From Cepaea nemoralis (taxonomy: Eukaryota; Mollusca; Gastropoda; Stylommatophora; Helicidae): a DNA stretch of 64,000 nucleotides. Location of the stretch: assembly GCA_014155875.1 (NCBI GenBank), contig JACEFZ010004191.1, positions 116,001-180,000 of the forward strand, in the 5' to 3' direction. Below are positions 62,727 through 64,000 of this stretch, piece after piece. The notes under the pieces are model-generated. The model did no database searches. It was not told the DNA's origin and saw nothing but the letters and a program-made list of their open reading frames with translations. Numbering within the stretch: position 1 is the first letter of the stretch; each line of letters begins with the position of its first letter. The position numbers were made by a program, and so were the translations under genes.

Positions 62727-63998
62727 TTACAACTTGACGTGTACAGCATTACCAAGCTCGCTTTCATTGTCGTGTTGCTTGTCACATTCATTCAGTGACT
62801 CAAGCTCTTCGTCAGACGACGTCTCTACTAATGCCGCATTGGCCTGTTTCAATAACTTTCGGCCTTGACAATCCTTATTATAGTGACCCCAGCTATTGCA
62901 GAAATAACATTTAATTGCTCTGTGGTAAGCCATGCGTTTAGCTGTTTGCTTCTCCACCATCTTTTTGAGGTGTTCAGGGTAGGTGGGTGATTTGTCACAC
63001 ATCCCGTAACTGTCGTGATGAAAATTGCAATATTGGCATCTTATTACTTTACCGACATTGGATCGTGGTTTAAATCTACTCTGTGATTGTTTGGAGTATT
63101 TGGTGTTCACTACTGCAGCTGCTGTATCATTGTAACTTATGTTATGTTGAAAAATATCCCTATTTGCTGTGAAAAATGCATTCCCCTTCGCCTCGATTTC
63201 CTGAATGCTCTTACAGTCCATTTGTTTTAAGAACTTGGCAAAAGGTGTGGGGATGGTGCTAACTATTTTATCTATTATAATCAGTTCCTTAAGTTTATCA
63301 TGGCTATTGTTGGTTTTAGCCGAGTTAATCCATTTTGTGCATATGTCTTGGACTGTACTGACATAATCTATGAAGGTTTGGTTTGGTTGTGGAGATAATT
63401 TGGCAAATTGTTGTTGGTAACCTGCAGTGTCTAAAGAAAAATGTTGGAGAATGCGTTGTTTTAGGTACTCATAGTCTTTTCGCATCTCCTGTGGTATTGT
63501 CTCTATTACTTTCAGTGGTTCAAGAGCTAAATTCCTCATTAGAATAAATGCCCAATCTGATTTCATGATTTTATGATGAGACATGAGACACTCAAAATTT
63601 TCTAAGTAGGCGGAGATGGAATCTCCAGAACAGAAAGCCTTGACGAGACCTTTATATTTATTATATTTTTGTTCTTCTTCTTTGCTTCTTAACTTGTTTA
63701 TTGATATTTCTGTGTTGGCCTCCGTTTCCATCTGTTTTAGTTTAATCTGTGTCTCGGCATTTAATTGGGCCTGTTTGGCAGCGGCCTCAAGTTCCATCTG
63801 CAATTTCTTTTCATCGGCCTCGATTTGCAATTTCTTTTCATCTGCTTGCATTTGCAATTTCTTTTCATCGGCCTCGATTTGCAATTTTTTTTCATCTGCT
63901 TGCATTTGCAATTTCTTTTCATCGGCCTCCATTTGTAATTTCTTTTCTTCGGCCTCCATTTGCAGTCTCCTTTCTTCTCGTTCTATCGCTCTTTCTTC
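62727..63998 (-). pseudogene. Gypsy copy 3 Gag, N-terminus beyond the window
   Basis: Coiled-coil units (a third arrangement of ADEKKLQ repeats), capsid-like part and both zinc fingers match copies 1 and 2. It ends ELGNAVHVKL with a stop in filler sequence. About two dozen N-terminal codons lie outside the window. Confidence 0.9.
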
Positions 63999-64000
63999 AC

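Larger units (their letters stand above)
61096..64000 (-). mobile_element. Gypsy copy 3, inverted, internally deleted, runs off the window
   Basis: On the minus strand gag (from beyond 64000 to 62727) is followed by about 60 bp of unmatched filler, then RT-RNase H (to 61540) and the 3' UTR (61100-61539). The 3' UTR ends at TTAATTAATTAG, where copy 1 has its LTR, but here no LTR follows. About 2.6 kb (copy 1 53139-55739: protease, integrase, RT start) is missing. Confidence 0.9.

Overview
The window looks like repeat-rich DNA from an invertebrate animal genome. No convincing host gene is present. The repeat content (I-like, L2/CR1-like and RTE-like LINEs, tRNA-derived SINEs, hAT MITEs, a chromodomain-integrase Polinton, Ty3/gypsy elements and many minisatellites) suits a mollusc, possibly a gastropod; that taxonomic guess is inference and no marker gene supports it.

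Layout. 1-5,430: a 91-bp satellite, dispersed repeats, a MITE, SINE heads, LINE fragments and CT-rich DNA. 5,430-16,135: an (ATC)n tract and then LINE-A (endonuclease, RT, RNase H), split inside its RT active site by a 6.75-kb Polinton/adintovirus-like element (about 8,065-14,820). That element has nine tightly packed plus-strand genes: packaging ATPase, two small unknown proteins, DDE integrase with chromodomain, a two-span membrane protein, penton-like protein with a frameshift, core-like protein, double-jelly-roll major capsid protein and adenain-like protease. A second TATA-led gene is cut off after 57 codons. No polymerase B gene and no right terminal repeat remain. 16,136-31,420: LINE debris (mainly one RTE-like family with an AYRHGT-type C-terminus), a 2.69-kb TG..CA insertion with a perfect 5-bp target duplication (probable solo LTR), SINEs, minisatellites and a hAT MITE. 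31,500-34,240: CA-rich and CT-rich satellites. 34,340-36,430: an L2/CR1-like LINE on the minus strand. 37,000-47,500: minisatellites, a possible Helitron-like unit holding a 2.2-kb polypyrimidine tract, and LINE pieces. 47,512-50,596: LINE-B on the minus strand. 50,597-64,000: three copies of one Ty3/gypsy-type element. Copy 1 is intact (1,703 codons) and shares its 3' LTR with the defective copy 2; copy 3 is inverted, defective and runs off the window.

The two most notable systems are the Polinton, where five of eight gene junctions are the exact pentamer TAATG (suggesting coupled termination-reinitiation on a polycistronic transcript), and the gypsy family, whose integrase lies upstream of reverse transcriptase, the Gmr1-like order that is unusual in Ty3/gypsy elements. 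Both rest on motifs read by eye; no database search was possible.
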